The notes under the pieces are model-generated. The model had not been told where the DNA came from, searched no databases, and saw nothing but the letters and a program-made list of their open reading frames with translations. Made by a program: the position numbers and the translations under genes. This document shows, piece after piece, positions 26,444 to 35,959 of a DNA stretch of 64,000 bases (positions are counted from its first letter, which is position 1; each line of letters begins with the position of its first letter). Origin of the DNA: Pseudomonas helmanticensis (GTDB lineage: Bacteria; Pseudomonadota; Gammaproteobacteria; Pseudomonadales; Pseudomonadaceae); the NCBI RefSeq assembly GCF_900182985.1, contig NZ_FXUY01000001.1, positions 3,038,001-3,102,000 on the forward strand, in the 5' to 3' direction.

Positions 26444-28486
26444 ATGTTCGCGCCGGCCAATGAAACCCACTTTGCCCTGACCATCGAAGGTCTTTCTGCT
26501 GACTTTCAGGTGTTTACCCTGCAAGGCCGGGAAGCCATCAGCCAGCCTTTTGTCTTTGAGGTGGAGCTGGTCAGTGAGCAGCCGTCGCTGGACCTCGAAA
26601 CCCTGCTGCACAAACCGGCCTTCCTGCAACTGTCGCCCGACGGCAGCGGCATCCACGGCCAGATCTATCGCGCCGCGCAAGGCGATTCGGGCAAACGCCT
26701 GACGCGCTATTCGCTGACCCTGCGCCCGCAGCTGGCGTACCTCGCGCACCGCATCAACCAACGCATCTTCCAGAACCTCACGGTGCCGAAAATCATCGGC
26801 AAGGTCCTCGAAGAACACGGCATTCAAAGCAACGCCTACGAATTCAAGACCGGTTCGATTTATCCCGAGCGCGTTTACTGCGTGCAATACGATGAGTCGG
26901 ACCTGCATTTCATCCAGCGCCTGTGCGAAGAAGAAGGTATCCACTACCACTTTGAGCACACCGCCACGGCGCACAAACTGATTTTCGGCGATGACCAGAC
27001 GGTGTTCCCGAAACTCCAACCCGTGGCCTATCAGCAAGACTCCGGCATGGTCGCCAGCGACCCGGTGATCAAGCGCTTCGACCTGCGCCTGGAAACCCGC
27101 ACCAGCCGCACCACGCGCCGCGATTACGACTTCGAAAAACCGCGCATCACCCTCGAAAGCGAAAACCGTGGCGACGCCCTGCCCGACCTCGAGGATTACG
27201 ATTATCCCGGCCGCTTCGTCGACCGCGAGCGCGGCAAACACCTGGCCAAACGTGCCCTCGAACGCCATCGCAGCGACTTCCAGCTGGCCGAAGGCAAGAG
27301 CGATCAGCCACTGCTGGTCAGCGGCCATTTCCTCGCCCTCACCGCGCACCCGAAAGCCAAATGGAACGACCTCTGGTTGCTGACCGAAGTCCATCATGAA
27401 GGCAAGCAGCCGCAAGTGCTGGAAGAGTCGGTGACCAGCGACACCACCGCGCTCAAAGACGATTTCCATCAGGGCTACCGCAACCGCTTCCAGGCCACGC
27501 CATGGGACGTGCCGAACCGCCCGCCCCTGCGCCACCCGAAACCACGCATTCTCGGCAGCCAGAGCGCCGTGGTCACCGGCCCCAAAGGCGAAGAAATCCA
27601 CTGCGACGAATACGGCCGGGTCAAAGTCCAGTTCCACTGGGACCGCGAAGGCCAGGCCGACGACAAGACCAGTTGCTGGTTGCGCGTCTCCTCCGCCTGG
27701 GCCGGCGCCCAGTACGGCGGCATCGCCATCCCGCGTATCGGCATGGAAGTGCTGGTGACCTTCCTTGAAGGCGACCCCGATCAACCGCTGATCAGCGGCT
27801 GCCTGTACCACAAGGAAAACACCGTCCCGTATGCGCTGCCGGCGAACAAGACCCGCAGCACCTTCAAGACCCTGAGTTCGATGGGCGGTGGCGGCTACAA
27901 CGAACTGCGCATCGAAGATAAAAAAGGTCAGGAGCAGATCTACCTGCACGCCCAGCGCGACTGGGACGAAAACATCGAGCACGACCAGAAGATTCGGGTG
28001 GGCAACGAACGCCACGACACCGTCGAAAAAAACAGCTACAGCGAATTCAAAGCCGAAGAACACCACACCGTCTACGAAGACCGCAAAGTCGAAGCCCGCG
28101 CCAACGACCACCTGACTGTGGGCGTGAACCAGCACATCAAGATCGGCACTGGGCAGTTCATCGACGCGGGGCAGGAAATCCATCTCAGCAGCGGCATGAA
28201 AGTGGTGATGGAGGCTGGCGCCGAACTGACCCTGATCGGCGGCGGCAGCTTTATCAAGATTGATGCCGGCGGCGTGACCATGAGTGGGCCGGTGATCAAC
28301 ATGAACTCCGGCGGTGGGCCGGGCGGCGGCACCGGTGCGGCGCCGTTGTTGCCGGGGCCGTTGAAGCAGGCGGATACGGATAAGGCTGGGAAGTTGTTGG
28401 TGCCGGCGCAGCGGCAGGCGTTAATGCAGAAGAAACCGATTTGTGCGGTGTGTGAGAAAGCCAAGCTGGAGGCTCAGAATGCTTAA
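26444..28486 (+). CDS. vgrG: VgrG, type VI secretion spike protein (TssI)
   Basis: A 680-residue spike protein. The N-terminal gp27-like part (about 1-380) shows FEVELVSEQPSLDLETLL, YCVQYDESDLHFIQRLCEEE and EGIHYHFEHT; the gp5-like OB fold follows (DEYGRVKVQFHWDREGQADD, RVSSAWAGAQYGG), then a beta-helix/DUF2345-type region. The C-terminal tail is short (about 50 residues with ICAVCEKAK) and carries no toxin domain, so the cargo is probably loaded through the DUF4123 adaptor encoded next. The stop overlaps that gene by 8 bases. Confidence 0.95.
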   Translation: MFAPANETHFALTIEGLSADFQVFTLQGREAISQPFVFEVELVSEQPSLDLETLLHKPAFLQLSPDGSGIHGQIYRAAQGDSGKRLTRYSLTLRPQLAYLAHRINQRIFQNLTVPKIIGKVLEEHGIQSNAYEFKTGSIYPERVYCVQYDESDLHFIQRLCEEEGIHYHFEHTATAHKLIFGDDQTVFPKLQPVAYQQDSGMVASDPVIKRFDLRLETRTSRTTRRDYDFEKPRITLESENRGDALPDLEDYDYPGRFVDRERGKHLAKRALERHRSDFQLAEGKSDQPLLVSGHFLALTAHPKAKWNDLWLLTEVHHEGKQPQVLEESVTSDTTALKDDFHQGYRNRFQATPWDVPNRPPLRHPKPRILGSQSAVVTGPKGEEIHCDEYGRVKVQFHWDREGQADDKTSCWLRVSSAWAGAQYGGIAIPRIGMEVLVTFLEGDPDQPLISGCLYHKENTVPYALPANKTRSTFKTLSSMGGGGYNELRIEDKKGQEQIYLHAQRDWDENIEHDQKIRVGNERHDTVEKNSYSEFKAEEHHTVYEDRKVEARANDHLTVGVNQHIKIGTGQFIDAGQEIHLSSGMKVVMEAGAELTLIGGGSFIKIDAGGVTMSGPVINMNSGGGPGGGTGAAPLLPGPLKQADTDKAGKLLVPAQRQALMQKKPICAVCEKAKLEAQNA

Positions 28487-29378
28487 GTCGGAATTTCCAT
28501 TGGAAAACGGCCTCCCCCAAGGCCTTCCATGGAATGGCACGGTAGGTTTACTGCTTGATGGTGTCAGCGTTGAGAAGCTTCCGCAGCACCTGTATCAGTG
28601 GACGGAAAACCCTGAGTTCGAGCCGCTTTATCTTGGGACTCGTTGGGCAGAACTGGGCGATATCTCCCCATGCCTCGTGCAAATAAAAGCACAGAACAAC
28701 CCGGTCCTGACCCGGTTCCTGAACGCATCGCGTCAGGAATGGGGGCACTTGGTGTTTAGCGATCAATCATGGGATCAACTGGTCGCACACTTTCGCTGGC
28801 TCACCAGCGTCATGCACCCACTGGGGGAGGAAGTGTTGTTGCGCATCGCGGACCCGGCCGTAACTCATGCACTGCTTGCTCACGCAGAAACTATCAAGGA
28901 TCCGACCCTATTCGGCCCCTGCAAACAAATCGTTACTGCCGATGCAGCACTGGATTGCTGGTACATAAACAATAGGCCGGGCAACGCTCCCGAGCCCGAC
29001 CACAGCAAGCGCTATCGATTGAGCGAAGCACAACTCAGTCAACTGGACGAGGTGAACTTTCGCAATGTTGTGATGCGTCTCGATGCACACATGCAAGAAT
29101 ATTTCCCAAGCTATCAGGCACAGTCGACCCCACAGCAACGCTGGGAACACCTGCATGCGTTGGCGTCGACCTCCTATGATCGCGGCTTCAACACCGAACT
29201 CGATATCACCCTCTACGCCAACATTCACGGGTTCCTTGGCGAGCGAGCACTGGAAGAACATCCAGACCTCGACGCCATACTCAAAACCCCGTCGGAGCAA
29301 ACGCCCGCACAACGACTCGAAAGGGTCGCTGATATTGCCCAGGAACGGGCAGCAACATTGACCAGGAGCCAAGGATGA
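28479..29378 (+). CDS. DUF4123 adaptor (Tap/Tec-type T6SS effector chaperone)
   Basis: A 299-residue protein read from MLKSEFPLENGLPQ; GGAG lies 7 bases upstream of this ATG inside the vgrG end. Residues 20-150 fit DUF4123 (LLLDGVSVEKLPQHLYQW, PCLVQIKAQNNPVLTRFLNA, EWGHLVFSDQSWDQLVAHFR, PLGEEVLLRIADP). DUF4123 proteins bind a specific effector and dock it on the VgrG tip. The C-terminal helical part would contact the effector. Its stop overlaps the effector start (ATGA), as expected for a dedicated chaperone. Confidence 0.9.
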   Translation: MLKSEFPLENGLPQGLPWNGTVGLLLDGVSVEKLPQHLYQWTENPEFEPLYLGTRWAELGDISPCLVQIKAQNNPVLTRFLNASRQEWGHLVFSDQSWDQLVAHFRWLTSVMHPLGEEVLLRIADPAVTHALLAHAETIKDPTLFGPCKQIVTADAALDCWYINNRPGNAPEPDHSKRYRLSEAQLSQLDEVNFRNVVMRLDAHMQEYFPSYQAQSTPQQRWEHLHALASTSYDRGFNTELDITLYANIHGFLGERALEEHPDLDAILKTPSEQTPAQRLERVADIAQERAATLTRSQG

Positions 29379-32300
29379 CAACGCCAACATCGACCGGCAA
29401 AAGCCCGAACAACGTTGCAAAAAGCCGGGATGACGGCAAGTGTGCCATGGGCGGCTGCTCGTTGATGAAGGCAAAAATCCAGCTCATCCCACTGCGTTAC
29501 GGCCTCGTTGAACGACTCGACCCGTCAAGTGCGCTGACCATGCCGTACAAAACCACTTCTCGCCCACTAGGCATTCGATTGATGCGTGACGGCTGGCTCT
29601 ACGTCATCGTCGACAAGAAGCCTGAAGCCGTAATGCACGAATACCGAATCCAGAACGGCATCGTGACCCAACTGCTGTGGGAAAAGAGCGAAATCACCGT
29701 CAACAAACGCGAAAGCAACGTGGGCGAAGCCGTGTTGGTCTTCCCGCTTTTGAGCAAACTCTACGTCAACTACTCCGAGGTGCAATGGACCGCCGCAAAA
29801 TGCGCGCAGGTCATCAAGCACAAGTCTGAACGTGAGTACTTCATGCAGAAGGTTGATCTCACCAGTGCAGACCCTGAGAAAGGTGCAGCTAATCTGCTGA
29901 CTCCAATTCAGGCGGAAAAGTGGATTGCTGAGGTTGCGGAGCAGCCGAGTAAAGAACCGTCGGTTACGAGTGCCAAACCTGAGGAAAGTCAGGACTATCT
30001 TTGGGAGCAAGCGTCGCACTTCAAGAAAACTCAGATGGGCACGCTCAAAAAGCAAGTCAAGGCAGAACATGAGCGTGACCATCTGTACTTGGTCTTACAG
30101 GATGACCTGGGCGTATTACGCGATCTCGCTGAGCATCAGGACTTGGTCACTGGCTGGATCAGCGACTGGAGCGACGCTGAGGCCAATCAAAAAAAGTATG
30201 TGTTTGGTTGCTACATCGAATCGTTGTACACCGTAACAGGCGAAACCATTCTAAATGCCGCCCAAGGCGACCCTCGTTTTGCCAAACTCAAGGACGAAAT
30301 AAACGAAGAGCAGCGGCAATCGATCGTCGACTACGTCAACGTTAAAAATCAAACCCAGTATTCAGGCGCTGGTACGCATCGTGGGGCTATTGCAGCCTCA
30401 AAGTCGCGGATGCGTACGAATCTTGGACCTTTATATTCCAAGTACGAAGACCTGATCGAGACCATCGAAGACAACGCGGATGAAGCGCTCAATGGCGCAA
30501 AAATGGGACAAGAAGGCATTAACGACCTGATTGACCGACCGGCTATGGAAGCCTTCCTTAAACAACAGCGAGCACAATTAAGCCGTTGGAATAAGCGTTT
30601 GGATCTGATAACTGAAGATCGAGTAAAATTAGTATGTGAAAAACGCTTCTATAAATCTGCTTGGTATTTTGACCCAAAATTTGTAACCCAACTTGAATCG
30701 GCTCTTGCTACTGAATACGCGTGCATGAAAGATATATGTCGCACTGACAAGGCTACCGAAGCGATTGCAGACCTAATAGAAAAAGAGCCGGGCTTTACAG
30801 TTCCAACCTTCTTTACTGCAAGCTTGACCGATCAGAAGGACCTTTTTGCAAAAATCGGCTCATTAATAAAATCGGCCCGGGACATACCCCTTTCAGCGAA
30901 GGATTTCCAAGGACTGCAAAAAATCAGTCGAAATTTTGTAACGCTCCTGACCCAGGATCTCGCGGCATCAATAAATCTAAGCAACGATGGTATAACTTTC
31001 GATCAAGCACGAAACACTGCTTATGAACCTGCCAAACAACTCCGCTTGGCGAATGCTCTCGAAGAAGCTATAGAAGGACTACGCAACGGCCGAGCAATAG
31101 ACCCATCTAAAATTCTACGAAATATTCCCGGCTCAGCATGGATCGACGTACTAAGAACATTTGGCAAAAAAGGAATTACTCTTGAGTTTGCTTCTGCAAG
31201 CCAGCTTCATGCGTTCGAAGCTGACATGGCGAAACTCACCGAACTCCGCCAGCAGATGTCCTCGTTGAAAAACAGGATCAGAGAGACATTGGCTAACGAG
31301 CGAAAAGGTCGGGCCCCCAAGGGGAGCTATCGATCTTTGGTTGCACAGCGTAAATCTGTTCAGCAATCCGTCGCCCCGTTAGAGAAAAAAATCGCGCCTG
31401 CGATGGTTGCTGTTGGCGAAGGCCCGAGTAAAGCAAGTATAAAAATTAAAGGCCTAACCAGCGCCCAAGAAGCTGAAGTCCACCGAATGGCCGAAGATCA
31501 TCGCTTAAACACAGGCGACAAGGTAAGGGGACTAGGAAAAGATATCTTTCAATCTGCGGGAGGCGACATCTTCGCATCAGCTGTATTTGTCGTGCAATTA
31601 ATTAACTTTGTCACTGTTTATTCAGAGTTAAGAAGAAAACCCAGCTGGGATAAAACCGATTACGTTGCATTTGGCAATGCGTTCTTCTCTGCAAGCGGAG
31701 GAGGCTTTGCGGCTGCACAGGGGATATCAGCCACTACTCTAAACGTAGTCAAAAACAATTATTCAAGTGCTGCCGGCAAAGTCCAGTTAGCCGCGCGCAT
31801 TGGAAAGCTCACCGGGGGGCTGGGGCTAGCTGCTTACGGGTTCGGTATGGCGGCAGCAGCCACAAGTCTGTACGGGGAAAAAGGCTCTGTCGCTCGTTGG
31901 ACTGAAGCCTTGAGGTCGGGAGATAGTGCAAAGCTGGCTGGTGCCAGCATGACAATCGCGGGCGACTCTGGACAGTTTGTCGTTAACGGTTGGGCAGTTG
32001 CACGAACAGGGCAATATATGTTTGAGGCGGCTTCAAATGTTAGTCAAGCAAGAGCTGTCGCTTGGGTTACAGCTGGAGGCAAACTTCTGAGCGTTGCTGC
32101 GAGAGCCAACTTAATAGGGTTAGGTTTGACGGTGTTGCAGCTAGGTGGCGAGTGGATTTACAACCGAAACAATAAAACGAAGTTTGATAACTGGCTTCAG
32201 CAGGGCGCGTGGGGAAAGAAGAACCAAAATCGCGAATTCCAAGCAGATCGCATGCAATTGGCAGAGATCACTTCAACTCCTCAGGTCGGTCTAAGACAAA

Positions 32301-32737
32301 TAAATAACAAACCTACTGCAGTGATTAGCATTCCAAATATAACAATTCGAGAGCTGGATGATGTTGGATTTGGCCTTACCGCGTATTGGTCAAGCAGTCT
32401 CCAGCGCAATGACTGGGAGCCTTGGACTGAACCTTTGCTATATCAACTCAATTTACTGAGTCCACCAGACGCGCCACTCCAACTGGGGCTAGAAATTTTT
32501 GCGCATGAAGCTAACGCTCAGCACGGTCTTGCCATAAAATTGCGATACCATCCACTCCCCGGAGCGCAAAAATTTCAGGAAATAATGTTTGAAACCAAGA
32601 CACTTAATGTTGGAAGCGGGAAGGAATTTTCAACAACTGGGTTTTTCAGCGCACGAAATACAACCGCTCAAGCATTCATTGTGACCACCGACACGCTAAC
32701 TGTGCTCGAATCATCAAAACAAGCCGGGCAAACCTAA
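29375..32737 (+). CDS. VasX-like T6SS effector, probable membrane-acting toxin
   Basis: A 1120-residue protein. Residues 22-105 match the VasX N-terminal region (CSLMKAKIQLIPLRYGLVER, RLMRDGWLYVIVD, EYRIQNG), the loading module of this effector class (BTH_I2691-type). Residues 200-720 are largely helical with charged, coiled-coil-like stretches. Hydrophobic segments at about 731-749, 764-790, 812-832 and 908-926 suggest insertion into a target membrane, as proposed for VasX. Residues 960-1110 look beta-rich. From about 30.6 kb the DNA is AT-richer with ATA, TTA and AAA codons, a sign of recent acquisition of the toxin part. The stop overlaps the next gene (TAATG). Target and activity are inferred. 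Confidence 0.85.
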   Translation: MTTPTSTGKSPNNVAKSRDDGKCAMGGCSLMKAKIQLIPLRYGLVERLDPSSALTMPYKTTSRPLGIRLMRDGWLYVIVDKKPEAVMHEYRIQNGIVTQLLWEKSEITVNKRESNVGEAVLVFPLLSKLYVNYSEVQWTAAKCAQVIKHKSEREYFMQKVDLTSADPEKGAANLLTPIQAEKWIAEVAEQPSKEPSVTSAKPEESQDYLWEQASHFKKTQMGTLKKQVKAEHERDHLYLVLQDDLGVLRDLAEHQDLVTGWISDWSDAEANQKKYVFGCYIESLYTVTGETILNAAQGDPRFAKLKDEINEEQRQSIVDYVNVKNQTQYSGAGTHRGAIAASKSRMRTNLGPLYSKYEDLIETIEDNADEALNGAKMGQEGINDLIDRPAMEAFLKQQRAQLSRWNKRLDLITEDRVKLVCEKRFYKSAWYFDPKFVTQLESALATEYACMKDICRTDKATEAIADLIEKEPGFTVPTFFTASLTDQKDLFAKIGSLIKSARDIPLSAKDFQGLQKISRNFVTLLTQDLAASINLSNDGITFDQARNTAYEPAKQLRLANALEEAIEGLRNGRAIDPSKILRNIPGSAWIDVLRTFGKKGITLEFASASQLHAFEADMAKLTELRQQMSSLKNRIRETLANERKGRAPKGSYRSLVAQRKSVQQSVAPLEKKIAPAMVAVGEGPSKASIKIKGLTSAQEAEVHRMAEDHRLNTGDKVRGLGKDIFQSAGGDIFASAVFVVQLINFVTVYSELRRKPSWDKTDYVAFGNAFFSASGGGFAAAQGISATTLNVVKNNYSSAAGKVQLAARIGKLTGGLGLAAYGFGMAAAATSLYGEKGSVARWTEALRSGDSAKLAGASMTIAGDSGQFVVNGWAVARTGQYMFEAASNVSQARAVAWVTAGGKLLSVAARANLIGLGLTVLQLGGEWIYNRNNKTKFDNWLQQGAWGKKNQNREFQADRMQLAEITSTPQVGLRQINNKPTAVISIPNITIRELDDVGFGLTAYWSSSLQRNDWEPWTEPLLYQLNLLSPPDAPLQLGLEIFAHEANAQHGLAIKLRYHPLPGAQKFQEIMFETKTLNVGSGKEFSTTGFFSARNTTAQAFIVTTDTLTVLESSKQAGQT

Positions 32738-33822
32738 TGTCTTCAATAAATGAGCAATCCCGCGACGATCTAAATCTCAAAAAAATACGGCCCGTGGCTG
32801 GTGAGAAGCGTAAGTTCGCGACAGGTGAGGCATTATTCTTCTCCCCGCTTCCGATACCAACGGGCAACGTCCCCATGGATTTGGGCGGAAGCTTTGTTGA
32901 GGTAAATGACACATTCCTCGACGTAGGCAGTAGTAATTCCGGCAAGGCTTTCCAAGCGAGGGCAATGATTGGGCTCGGGATGATGTTTATTTTTTCATGC
33001 CTGATTATTCTGCCTTTGCTTGCAGGATCTACTACCTGGGGATCCCCATTTGCCGAGTCCTTTTGGGACAGAACAGCAGGCATGTTCGATTTCGGTGTCA
33101 CCTTTAGTATTTGGGGAGGAGGAATAGCTGCGCTCTTGGGTATTTACGTTATTTTGAGCACTACCAGAGCAAAGTCGCGCAGCCGTCCAATTAGATTCAA
33201 CCGCCAACGTCGTGAAGTCTGTTTCTTTCCCGAAGGTTCTGACCTCCCCGTCATTCAACCATGGGAAGAGATAGTATCTTGGCTTTCAATCAGTACAGGT
33301 GTTACTGGAGTAGGCGTAACAAGCACCTATACATTTGGTATGGCGTTCGACGATTCCAGAGCTGACGTAGTGCATTTCATGAGACAAGGCGTGATGACTC
33401 CTGCCCATGCCTTGGGTAAGTGGGAAGCCATACGGATCTATATGGAAAAAGGTCCAGAGTTCTGCCCAGGCAAGGCAGCCTACGAGGGGCGCCACACCTT
33501 TGATAAAAAACGACAAGACATGCACGAGGAATACCAGAACAACGAACGTTCCGCTTTAGGAGTTGGTTGGTGGTACCTGACACATTTGATCACTTGGTGG
33601 CGTTTTCCGTATTGGGTAGCAGAATGGGACCATCGTTTCAGCATGAAATCTCTTCCTGAATCCATTGCCGAGTGGTCTAAGCCTCTTCCGCCTAAACAAT
33701 GGGGCAAGCCAAGCCCGGTGCTTAAAGAGCAAAGCGCGAAAATCGAAAAAGCCTTTGCTCAAGGACAGGATTTTATGACGTACTTCAAGGCAAACCTAAA
33801 CGAAAGCAAGGCAGAAGAATAA
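32737..33822 (+). CDS. DUF6708-like membrane protein, probable immunity protein 1
   Basis: A 361-residue protein whose ATG shares a base with the effector stop (TAATG), so translation is coupled. Two transmembrane helices at about 77-96 (IGLGMMFIFSCLIILPLL) and 119-141 (FGVTFSIWGGGIAALLGIYV) are followed by a cytoplasmic domain with RFNRQRREVCF (153-163) and a C-terminal WSKPLPPKQWGKPS motif. The gene at 34054 has the same plan and motifs. The family name is from memory. Coupling to a membrane-acting effector suggests it protects the producer's own inner membrane; this is inference. Confidence 0.75.
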   Translation: MSSINEQSRDDLNLKKIRPVAGEKRKFATGEALFFSPLPIPTGNVPMDLGGSFVEVNDTFLDVGSSNSGKAFQARAMIGLGMMFIFSCLIILPLLAGSTTWGSPFAESFWDRTAGMFDFGVTFSIWGGGIAALLGIYVILSTTRAKSRSRPIRFNRQRREVCFFPEGSDLPVIQPWEEIVSWLSISTGVTGVGVTSTYTFGMAFDDSRADVVHFMRQGVMTPAHALGKWEAIRIYMEKGPEFCPGKAAYEGRHTFDKKRQDMHEEYQNNERSALGVGWWYLTHLITWWRFPYWVAEWDHRFSMKSLPESIAEWSKPLPPKQWGKPSPVLKEQSAKIEKAFAQGQDFMTYFKANLNESKAEE

Positions 33823-33907
33823 AAAACAGCTGAGCTATATAGTAGCTAGAAATCAGATAGCCCGATAACCGTCAGGTCAAGTCTGAGCTTTTACAAAACT
33901 GAAAAAC

Positions 33908-33953
33908 AAAAGGGGATGGTTCATTTTCAAAAAAACAAACCCGTCCCCTTTTC
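33908..33953 (+). terminator. possible terminator between the two immunity-like genes
   Basis: AAAGGGGATGG pairs with CCCGTCCCCTTTT across an AT-rich loop. The U run is short (four). It lies about 90 bases after the first immunity-like gene and may end the effector operon. Confidence 0.45.
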
Positions 33954-34053
33954 GCTAGAGGCACTGGCGCTTTTCCAGCAATCAACCTGGTTGCGCCCCA
34001 CCCCCACGCACCATTGCTATCGATAGAGCCTCTGATGCTGGAAATCGCTTCGC

Positions 34054-35184
34054 ATGCCTAAAACCCTTGATTTCGAATTGATAGAGCCTGCTGCTACGAC
34101 GAACCATCGCGCCGGAGACGTGGAGCAATTTTCAACTGGCACCACCACTTACCTGGCACCGCTGCCACTACCCACCGATGCATCGCCCAACAGTCCTTAC
34201 ATAAGCGAGCTGAACGATGCGTATCTGGACTTTGGTGGTGGCAAACCTCAATTGTTTTCATGGCAATTGACGTTGGGAGCACCATTTACCGCTGCGCTCC
34301 TGATTGCCCTGGGTATTCCTCTGGTCGCGGGGCTGATCCTCGCGTCAAGCGGCTATCGGTTAACTGAAGTATTGGAGTTCAGCTCAGACCTTTATTTCGC
34401 TGCCCGGGAATCCGCGATCTGGTTGTTTTTCGTGGGACTCGGTACTGGCCTTATCGTGTGGTTTTACGACCACAAAAAATACACAACCGTCATCCCGACC
34501 CGCTTCAACCGCCAGCGCCGGGAAGTCTGTTTCATGCCCACGGACGCGGAAACACCGGTTTTCGTACCTTGGGAGTCACTCTCCGCTTGGGTGATTGAGG
34601 CGCAAGGAGCAACACAATATGGCGTCCGACGACAGTACGGGATGGGCATGGGATTCGAACGTGAGGGCCAGAGGGTCTGCATTGAGTTCGTATGCGCTGG
34701 CCTACCGTTGGCAATCGCGCACTGGGAGGCCGTACGCGCTTTTATGGAGTACGAGGTCAACGGCCTGAAAAGCCATCAAGACCCCATGGATCTGCAAGGT
34801 CCCAATGATCCTCCCCATGAAGGAATGCATACGTTCCGAAATGCGCGAGCGCGCTTGCGAAGCCGAATTCGCGACAAGGAAGTGAGCTGGATGACTGGAT
34901 TTTTTTGGTATCTCTTTCACGTCATGACGTTCTGGACATTGCCCAATCGACTCGTCGAATGGGAAATTCGCCGAATTGCAAAAGTCGGACGTAAAGTGTT
35001 GCCCGAGGCTATGCGCTCATGGTCTGAGCCCTTGCCTAAAGTACAATGGGCAAAGCCTGGCGAAGACCTGATTCGCCTGAGCAAGGAGGTCAGAGAGCTC
35101 AAGCAGCGCTCGCCAAAACGAGCCATTACAGAGATCTTCGCCGAAGTTTATTTGAATGAGCGAAGTGGCAAGAAACGAGCATAG
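34054..35184 (+). CDS. DUF6708-like membrane protein, probable immunity protein 2 (paralogue)
   Basis: A 376-residue protein related to the 361-residue neighbour. Shared features are an N-terminal TTYLAPLPLPTDASP-type segment, two transmembrane helices (about 76-97 and 120-137), the identical RFNRQRREVCF block (150-160), the HTFRNARARLRSRI segment and a C-terminal WSEPLPKVQWAKPGE motif. The rest has diverged considerably and this copy is GC-richer than its neighbour. A 231-base gap with a possible terminator separates them, so it may have its own promoter. It could be immunity to a different variant of the effector. Confidence 0.72.
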   Translation: MPKTLDFELIEPAATTNHRAGDVEQFSTGTTTYLAPLPLPTDASPNSPYISELNDAYLDFGGGKPQLFSWQLTLGAPFTAALLIALGIPLVAGLILASSGYRLTEVLEFSSDLYFAARESAIWLFFVGLGTGLIVWFYDHKKYTTVIPTRFNRQRREVCFMPTDAETPVFVPWESLSAWVIEAQGATQYGVRRQYGMGMGFEREGQRVCIEFVCAGLPLAIAHWEAVRAFMEYEVNGLKSHQDPMDLQGPNDPPHEGMHTFRNARARLRSRIRDKEVSWMTGFFWYLFHVMTFWTLPNRLVEWEIRRIAKVGRKVLPEAMRSWSEPLPKVQWAKPGEDLIRLSKEVRELKQRSPKRAITEIFAEVYLNERSGKKRA

Positions 35185-35202
35185 TCCTGTCCTTCAACAC
35201 AC

Positions 35203-35226
35203 CAGGGCTGCACTGATGCAGCCCTG
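35203..35226. terminator. perfect hairpin between convergent genes
   Basis: CAGGGCTGCA-CTGA-TGCAGCCCTG forms a 10-bp perfect stem with a 4-base loop. There is no U run on either strand. It sits between the end of the immunity-like gene and the end of the DUF533 gene and may stabilise or end either transcript. Confidence 0.45.
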
Positions 35227-35236
35227 ACTCATCGAC

Positions 35237-35959
35237 CTAGACAGTCGCCAACCGCACCTGCTTCTCCAACTCCACCTTCAACCCCGGCTCCAGCTTCAGT
35301 TGCCGCGCCAGTTCATCCAGATAACTCTTCTCCATAAAGTTCTCCTCATCCACCAACATCACACTGGCGATGTACATCTCAGCCGCCATCTCCGGCGTAC
35401 TCGCAGCGCGGGCCACGTCAGTGGGGTCGAGGGGCTTGTTGAGTTCGGCGTGCAGCCAGTGCTGCAGTTCCTGATCGTTGTCGAGCTTGGTGAATTCGCC
35501 CTCGATCAGTTGGCGCTCGCGGTCATCGATATGGCCGTCGGCCTTGGCGGCTGCGACCAGTGCTTTGAGAATGGCCTGGCTGTGTTGCTCTGCTTGTTCC
35601 GGTGGCAAGCGGTCGAGGGTCTGCGGTTCGCGTTGTGGTGCTGTGCCTTTCTGCGCGTTGTAGTTGCCGTAGGCTTTGTAAGCCAGCACGCCCAGTGCGG
35701 CGAGGCCGCCGTAGATCGCGACTTTGCCGCCGACCTTGCGCACTTTCTTGTTACCGAGCAGCAGGCCCATTGCGCCCGCCGCCAACGCACCGCCGCCTGC
35801 GCCTGAGAGCAGACTGCCGAGACCGCCAGAGCCTGAAGCGCCGCCAAGCAAACCACCCAAGGCACCGCCGGCCGATTTGTTCTGCGACCCGCCCGCCTTG
35901 TTCTGCAACAGATCCTGGCCGGACTTGAGTAGTTGATCGAGCAATCCACGGGTGTTCAT
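35237..35959 (-). CDS. DUF533/TerB-family protein
   Basis: A 240-residue protein. The N-terminus is a glycine-rich low-complexity region with a hydrophobic stretch (residues 30-95: ALGGLLGGASGSGGLG, GGALAAGAMGLLLGNKK, GGLAALGVLAYKAYGNYN) that may associate with the membrane. Residues 120-235 form a TerB-like helical domain (ILKALVAAAKADGHIDDRER, MAAEMYIASVMLVDEENFME, YLDELARQL). The acidic DGHIDD loop is typical and could bind a metal. Similar to YebE of E. coli. The physiological role is unknown, and the tellurite name for the family is not evidence of tellurite resistance. Confidence 0.85.
   Translation of the reverse strand: MNTRGLLDQLLKSGQDLLQNKAGGSQNKSAGGALGGLLGGASGSGGLGSLLSGAGGGALAAGAMGLLLGNKKVRKVGGKVAIYGGLAALGVLAYKAYGNYNAQKGTAPQREPQTLDRLPPEQAEQHSQAILKALVAAAKADGHIDDRERQLIEGEFTKLDNDQELQHWLHAELNKPLDPTDVARAASTPEMAAEMYIASVMLVDEENFMEKSYLDELARQLKLEPGLKVELEKQVRLATV

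Noticed and set aside
26366..28183. 605-codon minus-strand open frame
   Set aside because: Antisense to vgrG, which is unmistakable. The translation is a valine/phenylalanine-rich shadow with no motif.
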